Positions 52,892 through 61,858 are shown, counted from the stretch's first letter. The stretch: 64,000 nt of DNA from Hydrococcus rivularis NIES-593 (GCF_001904635.1 NZ_MRCB01000001.1:62001-126000); one strand, 5' to 3'. The notes: a model not told the origin generated them from the sequence alone. Numbers and translations: made by a program.

Positions 52892-54976
52892 CTAAAACCT
52901 TTCGCCAATCCCAAAATTGATGCGGTTGTCACCATCGCCATTGATGCCGTAGTCAATGCGAATTGGCCCTAGTGGCGATTGTACGCGTACACCAAGACCA
53001 TAACCGTAGCCACTACCATTTTTGTTCAGTACCTCAGCTGATTTGGTATTACTTCCGAGATCACTACCAACATCAAAAAATAGTGCGCCACTGACGACTG
53101 AGAAAATAGGGAAGCGATACTCAGCCGAGGCTTGTATGTAAGTACGTCCACTACCTAATCCTCCTTCTTGATAACCCCGAACGGAGTTACTACCACCAAG
53201 GGTAAAGGCTTCGTAAGGAGGCAAGTCACCAAGAATAGTTCCACCCTGCAAGTTAAATGCTAAGGTTTGTGGCCCTTTGGTAAGACTAATAAAGTTGACA
53301 GGAAAATATTGACTATAATTACCTCGCAACCTGGTGAGAAAAATATTGCCTAGTCCTACTGGTACTGACTGATCGACTCCGAAGCGCAGATACGAACCGC
53401 TAGAAGGTTGTAAGGGATTATTACGGCGATCGCGTTGTACCCCTAGTTGCAACAACAGCAAATCGTCTTCACCCTGTCCAGACTTGCTAAGTGGAACTAG
53501 TTCAGTAGCTATTCCATTCTTGAACACGGTTCCTTCTTTTCTGATGTTGCCATTGGCATCACGGGTGGAAACTCGTTGATATTGCAAACCTGCTGAAGCC
53601 GTCCATTCAGAATTTTTGTCAGGATTATTGCTCAGGGGACGGGTAAAGGTGATACCGCCGCCTAGACGGAGGACACGGGGGCGATCGCCATTCGTTTTTC
53701 CCGCTTCAAAGGTCTTAATATCATCATTTTTGCCATCAAAAATCAACGAAATGGAGCTACGGCGAAAAAGATTAGTGGTGTAAGAAGTTCGATAAGGATC
53801 TCCCGCAATCCAGGGATCTGTAAATCGTAAGTCAAACAACAAATCCCTCTGTCCCACCTGTACTTCTGCACCTAATTTTTGGTTTCTTCCGTTTAGGTTC
53901 TGCTGCTGATAACTAACAGTGCCATACAGTCCACTAGCAGAACTAATGCCACCTCCAACAGCGATCGAACCGCCACTACGTTCGGCCACATTCACTACTA
54001 CATCTACTTTGTTGGGGTCAGCACTAGGGTCGAGGGAGACATTTACATCTTCAAATAGCCCCAGTCCATACACCCGTTGTAAGTCTTTTTGCACAGTATT
54101 ACGGTTGAATACTTGTCCCGGCTTCAACTCCAATTCGCGCTGAATGATATACTCCTGTGTTCGACCTCTTACTGGTTGTCCCTTTTCGTCTGTTTCCTGA
54201 CCTTCTTTATTGCGAAACCGGACTCTAATATTTTCTACTACCCCTTCTGCTACTTGCAGGGTGACAACTCCGTTTTCAGCAACTTGCGGTGTTCCAATCA
54301 CGTTGGCTAGCACGTAACCCTGGTATTGATACCGCTTAGTTAATAGCTTGATACTCTCCTTTAAGTCACGCAAATTCAAGACTCTACCATACTGCTCACG
54401 AAAGACTTCATCGACAGCATTAGTAGGTAATACAGAGGGAACACCTGTGCCAGGATTAGCTTGCACTTCTACCTTAGTCAGAACAGGGTTAGGCTGCACT
54501 ACAAAGCTTACTTTTACTCCCTTGGGAGTGTCTTCTGGCATTGCTTGAACATTGGAGAAAAAGCCAGTACCAAATATAGCGTTAATATCTTCTTGCAGTT
54601 GGGAGCGCGTTGTAGTTCGTCCTGGTTGGGTACGAATGACTTTGTAAACTTGGTTTTCTAGTTCTGGTGTTAATTGTCCTGCTTGAGGTCTGACAACTAC
54701 TTCTGACACTAGCACGCGAGGTTCATTTACTTCTGGGGCTTTGTTGGTTTGAGTATTTCCTGGACTTGTGGTAAATCCAGGTATTGTCGCAGGCGGGTTC
54801 GCATTCTTTTGAGAGAGAGTGGTGTCAGAGTCTTTTTCCGGTTGCTGATTAATTGTTGGTGTAAAAACCTTTGTTGTCTGTTTTAAACTGTCAGCAGTTT
54901 GTGCATTTGCATTCTTGGATTCGCTTAAAGGAATTGCAATTACCACTACTGCTACTAATACGGGGAATAGACGCAT
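52892..54976 (-). CDS. Omp85/BamA-type outer-membrane protein
   Basis: 694 residues. Signal peptide (ANAQTA near residue 25), a Pro/Thr/Gln-rich spacer, three POTRA domains (about 87-345; motifs GTGFFSNVQAMPE, YQGYVLANVIG, VYGLGLFEDVNV) and a C-terminal beta-barrel (350-694) ending in NFGIGERF, the outer-membrane targeting terminus. The GSNSVRGYQEGGLG motif (about 605-618) is the conserved RGF/RGY loop of Omp85. Folds outer-membrane proteins. Plasmid-borne copies are additional to the essential chromosomal one. Promoter C precedes it with a leader of about 200 nt. Confidence 0.9.
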   Translation of the reverse strand: MRLFPVLVAVVVIAIPLSESKNANAQTADSLKQTTKVFTPTINQQPEKDSDTTLSQKNANPPATIPGFTTSPGNTQTNKAPEVNEPRVLVSEVVVRPQAGQLTPELENQVYKVIRTQPGRTTTRSQLQEDINAIFGTGFFSNVQAMPEDTPKGVKVSFVVQPNPVLTKVEVQANPGTGVPSVLPTNAVDEVFREQYGRVLNLRDLKESIKLLTKRYQYQGYVLANVIGTPQVAENGVVTLQVAEGVVENIRVRFRNKEGQETDEKGQPVRGRTQEYIIQRELELKPGQVFNRNTVQKDLQRVYGLGLFEDVNVSLDPSADPNKVDVVVNVAERSGGSIAVGGGISSASGLYGTVSYQQQNLNGRNQKLGAEVQVGQRDLLFDLRFTDPWIAGDPYRTSYTTNLFRRSSISLIFDGKNDDIKTFEAGKTNGDRPRVLRLGGGITFTRPLSNNPDKNSEWTASAGLQYQRVSTRDANGNIRKEGTVFKNGIATELVPLSKSGQGEDDLLLLQLGVQRDRRNNPLQPSSGSYLRFGVDQSVPVGLGNIFLTRLRGNYSQYFPVNFISLTKGPQTLAFNLQGGTILGDLPPYEAFTLGGSNSVRGYQEGGLGSGRTYIQASAEYRFPIFSVVSGALFFDVGSDLGSNTKSAEVLNKNGSGYGYGLGVRVQSPLGPIRIDYGINGDGDNRINFGIGERF

Positions 54977-55185
54977 TTTACTTTACATTCCTCATAGTTA
55001 CCACACGCGGTACTCCATAAAAGTCATTTAGCGATCGCTTCCGGCGGGGCGTAGCCCATCGCAAAGCAATCATGCTCTTATGCAAGCAACTGACCACCAA
55101 AGCCCAAAATGTTGATGAAAGCTATAGTCATAGCTAGATTAATTGAAATATTCATGTGCAAATTTATCTGAAATATAGGTTTGTG

Positions 55186-55218
55186 ATTATAAGCAGCAAA
55201 GGTCAAGAACTTGGAAAG
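55186..55218 (-). promoter_or_regulatory. Shared regulon promoter C, before Omp85
   Basis: On the minus strand: CTTTCCAAGTTCTTGAC (55202-55218), then 9 bases after TTGACC a perfect -10 box TATAAT (55186-55191). Same layout as promoters A, B, D, E and F. Confidence 0.8.
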
Positions 55219-55372
55219 ATTCAGATGAATGACTTAATTTTTTTATGACTTTATAGCTAAAGCGAACGCGGCATAATTTTTTAAATTTATGAGCGATCGC
55301 AAGAGAAAATATGATACAACTGATACACCTGCTCAATCAAACATGAATGTAATCATTTGCGTACAAATAAAG

Positions 55373-55405
55373 GAGGTTGTTGAAAATAGCTGATTCAACA
55401 ACCTC
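55373..55405 (-). terminator. Terminator of the PepSY gene
   Basis: GAGGTTGTTGAA (55373-55384) and TTCAACAACCTC (55394-55405) form a perfect 12-bp stem with a 9-nt loop. In the minus direction it is followed by CTTTATTTG. It lies about 50 bp beyond the PepSY protein's stop. Confidence 0.75.
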
Positions 55406-55456
55406 GTATTTAGCTATTTACAGCTACGCATCATTTATGACTAGTAATAAATAACC

Positions 55457-56005
55457 CTACTTACTACCTTCATTTGTTTCCCCTTCGTTATTATTCTCCG
55501 TAACTTGAATGCTACTCTTTGGACGAGAAGCTTCATCTTTATCACTTTCCTGGTTAGCATTCTCAGTGTAGAGAACCTTACCATTACCAGCGTCAACTTT
55601 CACCTCTTTTTGACCAATTTCTACAGCATAAACTAAGTTACCATCTTCATTTTCGAGTTTTACACTACTAGCTTTAGCACCGACAGAAGTTTCAGCAGCT
55701 TGTTTAGCTTGTTCTGCCGTAATTTTAGCTAAAGCTTGTAGTTTTTTGTCCTCTTGCTGTTCTTCTTGGTCATCATTAGTTTCACCATCACCATCACTTG
55801 CTTGAGCTATTTTAGTGTGATGAACACCATTCTTCATGATTTCAGGAGCTTCTGTAGCGTCATTAGCTTCGCCATCTCCATCACTAGCCTGAGCTACTTG
55901 TACACTGTTTTGAGAAGGAGAGGCACTTACAGTTTTGATCACTGCACCAACACCTAAAATACTCATTAAAGCAGCTGCTAAAGCGATTTTTTTTGAAGTT
56001 TTCAT
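55457..56005 (-). CDS. Secreted PepSY-domain protein with an internal duplication
   Basis: 182 residues from ATG 56005 (MKTSKKIAL); a start at 56041 would add 12. Signal peptide to about residue 28. Two near-identical segments AQASDGDGEANDATEAPE and AQASDGDGETNDDQEEQQ precede a PepSY domain (about 90-150; ITAEQAKQAAETSVG, NLVYAVEIGQKEVKVDAGNG). PepSY domains act as periplasmic inhibitors or sensors of proteins. Acidic composition could also bind metal or protons. Promoter D precedes it. Confidence 0.82.
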   Translation of the reverse strand: MKTSKKIALAAALMSILGVGAVIKTVSASPSQNSVQVAQASDGDGEANDATEAPEIMKNGVHHTKIAQASDGDGETNDDQEEQQEDKKLQALAKITAEQAKQAAETSVGAKASSVKLENEDGNLVYAVEIGQKEVKVDAGNGKVLYTENANQESDKDEASRPKSSIQVTENNNEGETNEGSK

Positions 56006-56100
56006 GTGTGTTAATCCTGGAAAATTTTGTTTTTTGAGCAATCTAAAACAGTTATTATTATTTGTTTTATTTACACCTGTTTTTGAGTTGCTACAGTTTT

Positions 56101-56133
56101 ACTTTAAATATAAAAAGTCAAGAACTTGAAAAG
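56101..56133 (-). promoter_or_regulatory. Shared regulon promoter D, before the PepSY gene
   Basis: On the minus strand: CTTTTCAAGTTCTTGAC (56117-56133) with TAAAGT (56101-56106) 9 bases beyond TTGACT. It is paired back to back with promoter E, 86 bp away. Confidence 0.75.
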
Positions 56134-56219
56134 ATTGGCTGAAACTATAAAAAATAATTTGATAACAGTATCTGAGTTGTAACAGAAGGATTGAAAAAGT
56201 TTTGTATACTCAGTCAAAA

Positions 56220-56252
56220 CTTTCCAAGTTCTTGACAAATGCAATCTACAGT
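56220..56252 (+). promoter_or_regulatory. Shared regulon promoter E, before the 56288 gene
   Basis: CTTTCCAAGTTCTTGAC at 56220-56236, then TACAGT (56247-56252) 9 bases beyond TTGACA. Divergent to promoter D. Confidence 0.75.
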
Positions 56253-56287
56253 AAAACTACAAATACAGATTGAAACATATAGGATTT

Positions 56288-57088
56288 ATGAATAACTCAA
56301 CAAAAATCATTCTTGTCGGCTCTTTGCTTAGTACTTTAGGTATCGGTGGTTTAGCAAAAGCTATCTCTACAAATCAATCCCAGTTACCTGTTGTAATCAT
56401 ACCGCAGCATCACAGTAGCACTCAAATGACTATTAGTAAGGATAAAGATGTGAAAATCGATGAAAACAGAGAACAGTCAGACGCAACTAACGATGATGAT
56501 ACTGAGGTAAATGATGATAAAGTACCAAGTTCTCTGGGTCAAGTGGGTGAATATGGTGAAAGCATCTACGATATGGCTAAAGCCAATGATTGGACAAAAG
56601 CCACAGCTAATCTTACCTTGCTTGAAAATGCAGCAAAAAGTCTACATACCGAAATCAAGGGTGATAATAAAACACAATTAGTACAGTTGGATTCTAAAAT
56701 AGCAGCACTCAAAGGTACTGTCACCGCTAAAAATCGCATATCTGCAATGCGTGATGCTAACCAAGTGACGTTAATCGCTGCCAATATTACCAAGGAATTT
56801 GAACCAAAAGTACCAATTGAGATAACGCTACTTGACTACTATGGACGCGAGTTGGAAATTTGGTCAGCAACAGGAAATACAAGCCAGCTGAGAACAACTG
56901 CGTCACAGATGCGCCGCACCTGGAATGCAGTCAGACTATCTATCTTAGCACGTGGAGGAACTGCACAAGTACAGAAATTTGATGGACTTGTTGCTAGTGT
57001 TGAGGCTGCGAAATCATCTAAAGATTATGGTCGTCTTGCTACCCCTGTACTAGATGAAGTGGATAATCTAGAGAAGGTCTTTAAATAG
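56288..57088 (+). CDS. Secreted helical protein, paralogue of the 49554 gene
   Basis: 266 residues from ATG 56288; an in-frame TTG at 56270 would add six. Signal peptide near residue 20-25, then an acidic Asp/Asn-rich stretch (about 50-80) and a helical domain sharing the LLDYYGRELEIW core, RDANQVT/CDANQVS and C-terminal DEVDNLEKVF/GEVNNLRKVF with the 49554 gene. No known family. Divergent to the PepSY gene and sharing its regulon, so both are probably periplasmic stress-response proteins. Confidence 0.75.
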   Translation: MNNSTKIILVGSLLSTLGIGGLAKAISTNQSQLPVVIIPQHHSSTQMTISKDKDVKIDENREQSDATNDDDTEVNDDKVPSSLGQVGEYGESIYDMAKANDWTKATANLTLLENAAKSLHTEIKGDNKTQLVQLDSKIAALKGTVTAKNRISAMRDANQVTLIAANITKEFEPKVPIEITLLDYYGRELEIWSATGNTSQLRTTASQMRRTWNAVRLSILARGGTAQVQKFDGLVASVEAAKSSKDYGRLATPVLDEVDNLEKVFK

Positions 57089-57321
57089 TAATACGTAGAC
57101 TTTCTGGTACTTGAGTACGCTCAATGCTTGAGATATTGGTATTTACAAAAACAAGCTCTAGATACACAAATTAGTTGACTATTACATTAGCAACTAATTA
57201 TAGATAGGATTGGGCTACTTTTGGAATTTTTTGGATTTGGACTGCTGTAATTACTGAACGTTTAGTCACAGCAAAATACTAATATACTTTAGTAAACCCA
57301 CGACCAAAAACTCTCACCAAC

Positions 57322-57870
57322 GTGCAAAAAAAACCTTTACGCACCCGCGTTAGTACAGAGGAGTATAGACTATTACAGCGTCTACGTGAACACAAACCCG
57401 CACAGAATCCGCCTAAGCCTCCGGCGACTCTAGGCGACAGGTTTTCCGATATAGTAGCTGATACCGTCGGTTCTTGGCGATTTATTCTCATTCAAAGTGC
57501 TTTGCTCATACTGTGGATTATTCTTAACGTCACAGCCTACATCAAGCATTGGGACTCATATCCGTTTATCTTACTTAACCTAATGTTGTCCTTTCAGGCA
57601 GCTTACACTGCACCCATCATTATGATGAGTCAGAATCGTCAAGCTACCATTGATCGCCAAGATGCGAAATATGACTATGAAGTAAATAAAAAAGCGGAAT
57701 TAGAAATTGAATTGCTACACGATAAAATGAATCTGTTACGGGAAGATGAAATTGTTGAGATTATGCGACTTCTGAAAGCCCATCAAGAACAGTTACAACT
57801 TATAGAAGGTAAATTATCAGAAATATCTGCCCAGATAATTGATAATTCATATCATCTATTATCTATTTAA
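57322..57870 (+). CDS. DUF1003 membrane protein
   Basis: 182 residues from GTG 57322. A basic N-terminus, two membrane segments (about 55-77 and 82-105), and the conserved cytoplasmic helix MMSQNRQATIDRQDAKYDYE of the DUF1003 family. Function unknown. Preceded by 233 bp with no clear regulon motif. Confidence 0.8.
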   Translation: MQKKPLRTRVSTEEYRLLQRLREHKPAQNPPKPPATLGDRFSDIVADTVGSWRFILIQSALLILWIILNVTAYIKHWDSYPFILLNLMLSFQAAYTAPIIMMSQNRQATIDRQDAKYDYEVNKKAELEIELLHDKMNLLREDEIVEIMRLLKAHQEQLQLIEGKLSEISAQIIDNSYHLLSI

Positions 57871-58062
57871 AATAAATAAGTTTAAAAAATGTGACTTTTT
57901 AGAAAAAAAATAAACTTAAAAACAGTACATAGCTGATAATATCTTGATAGCATATTACTTTTTGAATACCTTTTTATCCGAAATAAATTTCCAAAATGGA
58001 AGATAAATAGTAATTGTTGAAGCTAATAACAAGCGCAATTCAAGCTAAAAATACATTGCCCT

Positions 58063-58638
58063 ATGAGGAAATTGAATGTGTTAAAGTCAAATTCAAACTC
58101 GCCAAGCTCAGTTAGACAGCAAGCTGCTGTAAACCTTCGTACTTTTGGATGGATTGGGTTTTGGACACAGTTAGTCTTAACAGTTGCTTCTGGACTAGTT
58201 TTGCTGTTTGCTATTGCAGATCCTAATCTCAATATAAATGTTAAGTCTGGGTTAGGTTTATTTTCCGCAGCTGGTGGAATCTTAATACTTTGTTCCAGTA
58301 TCTATTGGTTTTTTCGTTATACTCGTCTTTCTCGGCAACTTGAAGCTCCTGAGTCTAGTTTACATCCAAGTCGAAAGGAGACAGTTCGTACTTTGCAAAC
58401 TGGAGTAATAATAAATTTGCTAGGAATGTTGTTAATTCTGGTAGGAGTTGAGGTCGTAATTGGAACCCTATTAGGAAAAACATTATCAGTTCCTCAAGGA
58501 GCAGCAATTTATAGGTCAAGTCAATTAATTGAACCTTTAGATATTTTTGTCGTTCAAGCAAATATTAATATGATTGTTGCTCAGTTCGTTGGGATTGGTA
58601 TTCCGTTTTGGTTAGCTACTCGTATTGACCAACATTAG
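58063..58638 (+). CDS. DUF3611 membrane protein
   Basis: 191 residues with four membrane segments (about 28-50, 62-85, 108-132 and 160-185). The C-terminal motif LIEPLDIFVVQANINMIVAQ is characteristic of DUF3611, a family found in cyanobacteria and plant chloroplasts. Function unknown. The lipoprotein gene begins 44 bp later, so they probably form an operon. Confidence 0.75.
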   Translation: MRKLNVLKSNSNSPSSVRQQAAVNLRTFGWIGFWTQLVLTVASGLVLLFAIADPNLNINVKSGLGLFSAAGGILILCSSIYWFFRYTRLSRQLEAPESSLHPSRKETVRTLQTGVIINLLGMLLILVGVEVVIGTLLGKTLSVPQGAAIYRSSQLIEPLDIFVVQANINMIVAQFVGIGIPFWLATRIDQH

Positions 58639-58682
58639 TTTTGATTAATGAAATTATTAAGATAATTTATCGGAGATTGAAC

Positions 58683-59108
58683 GTGAAAAATTTTATTTAC
58701 ATCATTCCTGTTATTGCAATTAGTTTACTGACATTGGTAGGCTGCAATAGCTCTCAACAATCTACTACCCAGACCCCTGCTACTACTGAAACGACTGGAG
58801 GGACAACAGTATCTAAAAATCCTGGTGCTACACAGGGAGGTTTTGATGCTTTGGTCAGTGTTGTTTCAAATACAAAAACTGCTGTGGAAGCAGGGAATTT
58901 TGATAAAGCCCAACAAGAGTTTGACAAGTTTGAAAACGCTTGGGTTAAGGTTGAGGATGGTGTCAAAACTAAATCTTCCAAAACCTATAATGCGATTGAA
59001 GATGCTGCAACTCAGGTGAAGGGTGCGCTGAAAGCAAAAGATAAAGCAAAAGCTCTTGAGGGGTTACAGACGCTTAACTCAAATATCGCCACTGTTTCCA
59101 AGGGGTGA
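58683..59108 (+). CDS. Helical lipoprotein
   Basis: 141 residues from GTG 58683, chosen because GGAGA is 8 nt upstream and gives a clean lipoprotein signal (LTLVGC, Cys at residue 20); an earlier start at 58641 has no such site. The mature part is a Thr/Gln spacer then helical repeats (ALVSVVSNTKTAVEAGNFDK; AWVKVEDGVKTKSSK). It resembles DUF4363-type helical periplasmic proteins. Middle gene of the DUF3611-lipoprotein-PepSY-TM set. Confidence 0.7.
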   Translation: MKNFIYIIPVIAISLLTLVGCNSSQQSTTQTPATTETTGGTTVSKNPGATQGGFDALVSVVSNTKTAVEAGNFDKAQQEFDKFENAWVKVEDGVKTKSSKTYNAIEDAATQVKGALKAKDKAKALEGLQTLNSNIATVSKG

Positions 59109-59146
59109 GAAATCATTAAGATAATTTCCACTGGAGATTTTTGATC

Positions 59147-59428
59147 ATGCGTTCATTTCGCAAGTACCACCGCACTCTGGCGATTATTCTAGCTTTACCG
59201 CTTTTTGTAACATTGTTAACTGGTATCGCAGCTACGCTGGTGGGTGAGTGGTCAGCTAACCTTGGGGTTCCACGTAGTCTATTGCTTTCAATTCATCGCG
59301 GTGAAATCTTTGGTTTACAAGGAATTTACCCAATTTTGAACGGGCTGGGACTTTTGGGGTTGTTGGTGACTGGGTTAAGTATGACTAGTTTGTTTGGTAG
59401 GAAAAAGTCAAAACCTAAGCAGGATTAG
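59147..59428 (+). CDS. PepSY-TM-like small membrane protein
   Basis: 93 residues from ATG 59147 with GGAG upstream; TTG 59141 lies two codons earlier. Two membrane segments (about 10-35 and 63-83) with the N-terminal FRKYHRTLAIILALPLFVTL start and HRGEIFG loop of PepSY-associated membrane regions, but the periplasmic PepSY part itself is missing. It follows the lipoprotein by 38 bp. Confidence 0.7.
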   Translation: MRSFRKYHRTLAIILALPLFVTLLTGIAATLVGEWSANLGVPRSLLLSIHRGEIFGLQGIYPILNGLGLLGLLVTGLSMTSLFGRKKSKPKQD

Positions 59429-59499
59429 AAAAGATATAGGTTTACTCAAGAGCGATCGCAATAATGTATTATGTCTTCGCAAGATATATGGAGGTAAAA

Positions 59500-60012
59500 A
59501 TGAGCGATCTAATCGTAGTTGGTTTTAACGATGAATTTAAAGCTGATGAAGTACTTGTCGAACTGGCAAGAATGCAGAAAGAACATCTGGTTGACTTAGA
59601 AGATGCGGTAGTCGTCGTCAAGAATCAGAAAGGCAAAGTCAAAATCAAGCAAACCCAAGACTTAGTTGCTGTAGGCGCATCTGGTGGAGGTTTTTGGGGA
59701 CTATTAATTGGCTTACTGTTTCTGCATCCACTTTTAGGCGTAACCGCCGGAATTATAGGTGGTGCGCTTTCAGGTGCATTAGACGATATTGGTATTAACG
59801 ACGATTTTATTAGAGAACTTGGCGACACTTTGGAGCCGGGTACTTCTGCGCTATTTATGTTAGTGCTTAAAATGACACCAGATAAGGTAATAGAAGAACT
59901 GCAACCTTTTGACGGTAAAGTCCTGCGAACATCATTATCAAAGGCAGACGAAGATAGTCTGAAGGCAGCTTTAGAAAAAGCTAAAGAGGTGGAAGTAACA
60001 TCTGCGGAGTAA
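59500..60012 (+). CDS. DUF1269 protein
   Basis: 170 residues from ATG 59500, preceded by GGAGG at 59490-59494. DLIVVGFNDEFKADEVL start and a Gly-rich membrane-like centre (GASGGGFWGLLIGLLFLHPL, GALSGALDDIGINDDFI) are the DUF1269 signatures. Function unknown, often linked to stress responses. An internal hydrophobic hairpin suggests membrane association. Confidence 0.82.
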   Translation: MSDLIVVGFNDEFKADEVLVELARMQKEHLVDLEDAVVVVKNQKGKVKIKQTQDLVAVGASGGGFWGLLIGLLFLHPLLGVTAGIIGGALSGALDDIGINDDFIRELGDTLEPGTSALFMLVLKMTPDKVIEELQPFDGKVLRTSLSKADEDSLKAALEKAKEVEVTSAE

Positions 60013-60259
60013 AAGTAAAATAATACTAACATTACCAAAGGATAGCTTTTAACTCAATCTGAGAACAAAAAACATCTGGCTCTTCAGTTCCTTTTATGGA
60101 GTCGAATAATAAATAAAATCTAATCAGAGGCTATATTCCTTGCTATGACTGGATTTTAAATTTTTGAGCCTTTCTATAAAACGGCTATTTTAATGCCGTA
60201 CCATAAAACCAACGCAAGAGCCAGACTTCTTTGTTTTACTAAATAAAATTCAGAAATTT

Positions 60260-60739
60260 ATGGTGTTCAAAAAGATTTTAGTTGCAGTTGACCGTTCAAA
60301 TCTAACATCTGTGGTATTTGAGCAAGCTTTGGATTTAGCTGAGAAAGATCAGGCTTGCCTAATGATATTTCACTGCTTTACAGAGGTAGTGTTAGAACCT
60401 CTAATTGAGTCCGGAACTGGATTAGATTGGTATCAGCCAGATGTAGGAGTATTTCATCCTCTTGAAACAGAAATTATGCAAACAGAAATCGAAGGAATTA
60501 AACAATGGTTGCAAAGTTACTACCAAAAAGCACAAGATAAGGGGGTAATTTCACAATATGATCATCAGGCAGGAAACCCGGATTCAACAATTTGTAAAGT
60601 AGCTAAAGAGTGGGGAGCAGATTTAATTGTCGTCGGTCGTAAACATCATAATCAATTAACAGAGCTTTTGACAGGAAGTGTTAGCAATTATGTTGTCCAT
60701 CATGCTCATTGTTCAGTCTTAGTAGTTAAACAGGTATAA
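60260..60739 (+). CDS. Universal stress protein (UspA family)
   Basis: 159 residues. One Usp domain with VAVDRSN at the start and GRKHHNQLTELLTGSVSNYV near residues 128-148. In the ATP-binding loop G-x2-G-x9-G(S/T) the second Gly is replaced by His, so nucleotide binding may be altered. A 20-codon copy of its C-terminal part occurs at 61697-61759. General stress role. Confidence 0.85.
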   Translation: MVFKKILVAVDRSNLTSVVFEQALDLAEKDQACLMIFHCFTEVVLEPLIESGTGLDWYQPDVGVFHPLETEIMQTEIEGIKQWLQSYYQKAQDKGVISQYDHQAGNPDSTICKVAKEWGADLIVVGRKHHNQLTELLTGSVSNYVVHHAHCSVLVVKQV

Positions 60740-60849
60740 AGTTTATTGAAAACTATTTTTGATTTTGCATACCCCCGGAGAAACAGAAATGCTATAAGTT
60801 CTTGAATTTATGTACAAAGTTCTGTCTTTGCGTCACATACCCTACAAAA

Positions 60850-60882
60850 CTTTCCAATTTCTTGACATTTGTTGTTTAGAGT
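60850..60882 (+). promoter_or_regulatory. Shared regulon promoter F, before COG4705 copy 2
   Basis: CTTTCCAATTTCTTGAC (60850-60866) with TAGAGT (60877-60882) 9 bases beyond TTGACA. One base differs from the other plus-strand copies. Confidence 0.75.
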
Positions 60883-60931
60883 CAAACAAGCCCAAATCAC
60901 TACTCTAAAAAAATCAAGTAGGACAAATATC

Positions 60932-61693
60932 ATGAAAAAAGTTTTAAACAGGGTTCCAGAGGTTACAGGTTCTTTCTGGATTATTAAAGTTCTGGCAACC
61001 ACAGTAGGTGAAACTGCGGCTGATTATTTGTCAGTAACTCTGAACCTTGGTTTAGGCATTACATCCTATATTATGAGTGGCTTGTTACTCATTGCGCTTT
61101 GGAATCAGTTTAGGCTAAAACGGTATGTCCCGGTGAGTTACTGGGTTGTAGTCGTTTTTACAAGTATCACTGGCACACTGATTACTGATAGATTGGTAGA
61201 CGAGCTTGGAGTTAGTTTGATGACAACTACTATAGTTTTTAGTGTTGTCTTGCTAGTAGTTTTTGCGCTTTGGTATTTAAAAGAAAAGACATTAGCTATG
61301 CACTCCATCAACACAGCTAAAAGAGAGCTGTTCTACTGGGTGGCTATTTTATTTACGTTTGCTTTGGGTACGGCAACGGGAGACTTACTAGCAGAGGCTT
61401 TGAAGCTAGGTTATGCCCAATCAGCACTAATATTTGGTGTTTTAATTGGGATAGTAGCTGGTGGTTATTATTACTTTAGAATGAATGCGGTCTTGGCATT
61501 TTGGATAGCATATATCTTGACTCGTCCGCTTGGCGCATCTGTAGGTGATTTACTATCTCAACCTGCTAAAAATGGTGGCTTTGGTTTAGGTACAGTCGAA
61601 ACTAGTATGCTTTTTCTTTCTATAATCGTAAGTCTGGTTATTTACTTAAGCCTTAAGCAGAAGCAACCAGCGCCGATTGACCAACAAGATTGA
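60932..61693 (+). CDS. COG4705 membrane protein (copy 2)
   Basis: 253 residues from ATG 60932 (MKKVLNRVPEV), which has AGGA 8 nt upstream; an earlier TTG at 60869 lies inside promoter F and is not the start. Same four-repeat plan as copy 1 (GETAADY, GTLITDR, GTATGDL, GASVGDL). Copy 1 is at 43851-44594. Preservation of both copies, both under the shared motif, suggests a useful but unknown role. Confidence 0.78.
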   Translation: MKKVLNRVPEVTGSFWIIKVLATTVGETAADYLSVTLNLGLGITSYIMSGLLLIALWNQFRLKRYVPVSYWVVVVFTSITGTLITDRLVDELGVSLMTTTIVFSVVLLVVFALWYLKEKTLAMHSINTAKRELFYWVAILFTFALGTATGDLLAEALKLGYAQSALIFGVLIGIVAGGYYYFRMNAVLAFWIAYILTRPLGASVGDLLSQPAKNGGFGLGTVETSMLFLSIIVSLVIYLSLKQKQPAPIDQQD

Positions 61694-61696
61694 TTG

Positions 61697-61759
61697 ATGA
61701 TGGCGACGATTTGCCATATTGCTCAACAGTGGGATGCTGGTTTAATTATCTTAGGTTAG
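61697..61759 (+). pseudogene. Fragment of a UspA-family gene
   Basis: Twenty codons, ATICHIAQQWDAGLIILG, matching STICKVAKEWGADLIVVG of the intact Usp at 60260-60739, then a stop. It is the remnant of a lost usp copy between COG4705 copy 2 and the VIT/CCC1 gene. Confidence 0.5.
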
Positions 61760-61858
61760 TGTGACCACTGTGCGATCGCATAATTTTCATAGACAGCGTT
61801 AACAACTATATGCCAGTTGCGTAAGTCCTGTAATTGTTAGAAAGGAATAACATTAGCT

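Noticed and set aside
60793-60820. AAGTTCTTGAATTTATG as a seventh regulon promoter
   Set aside because: It lacks the TTTCC part and has no TANNNT box 9 bases later.
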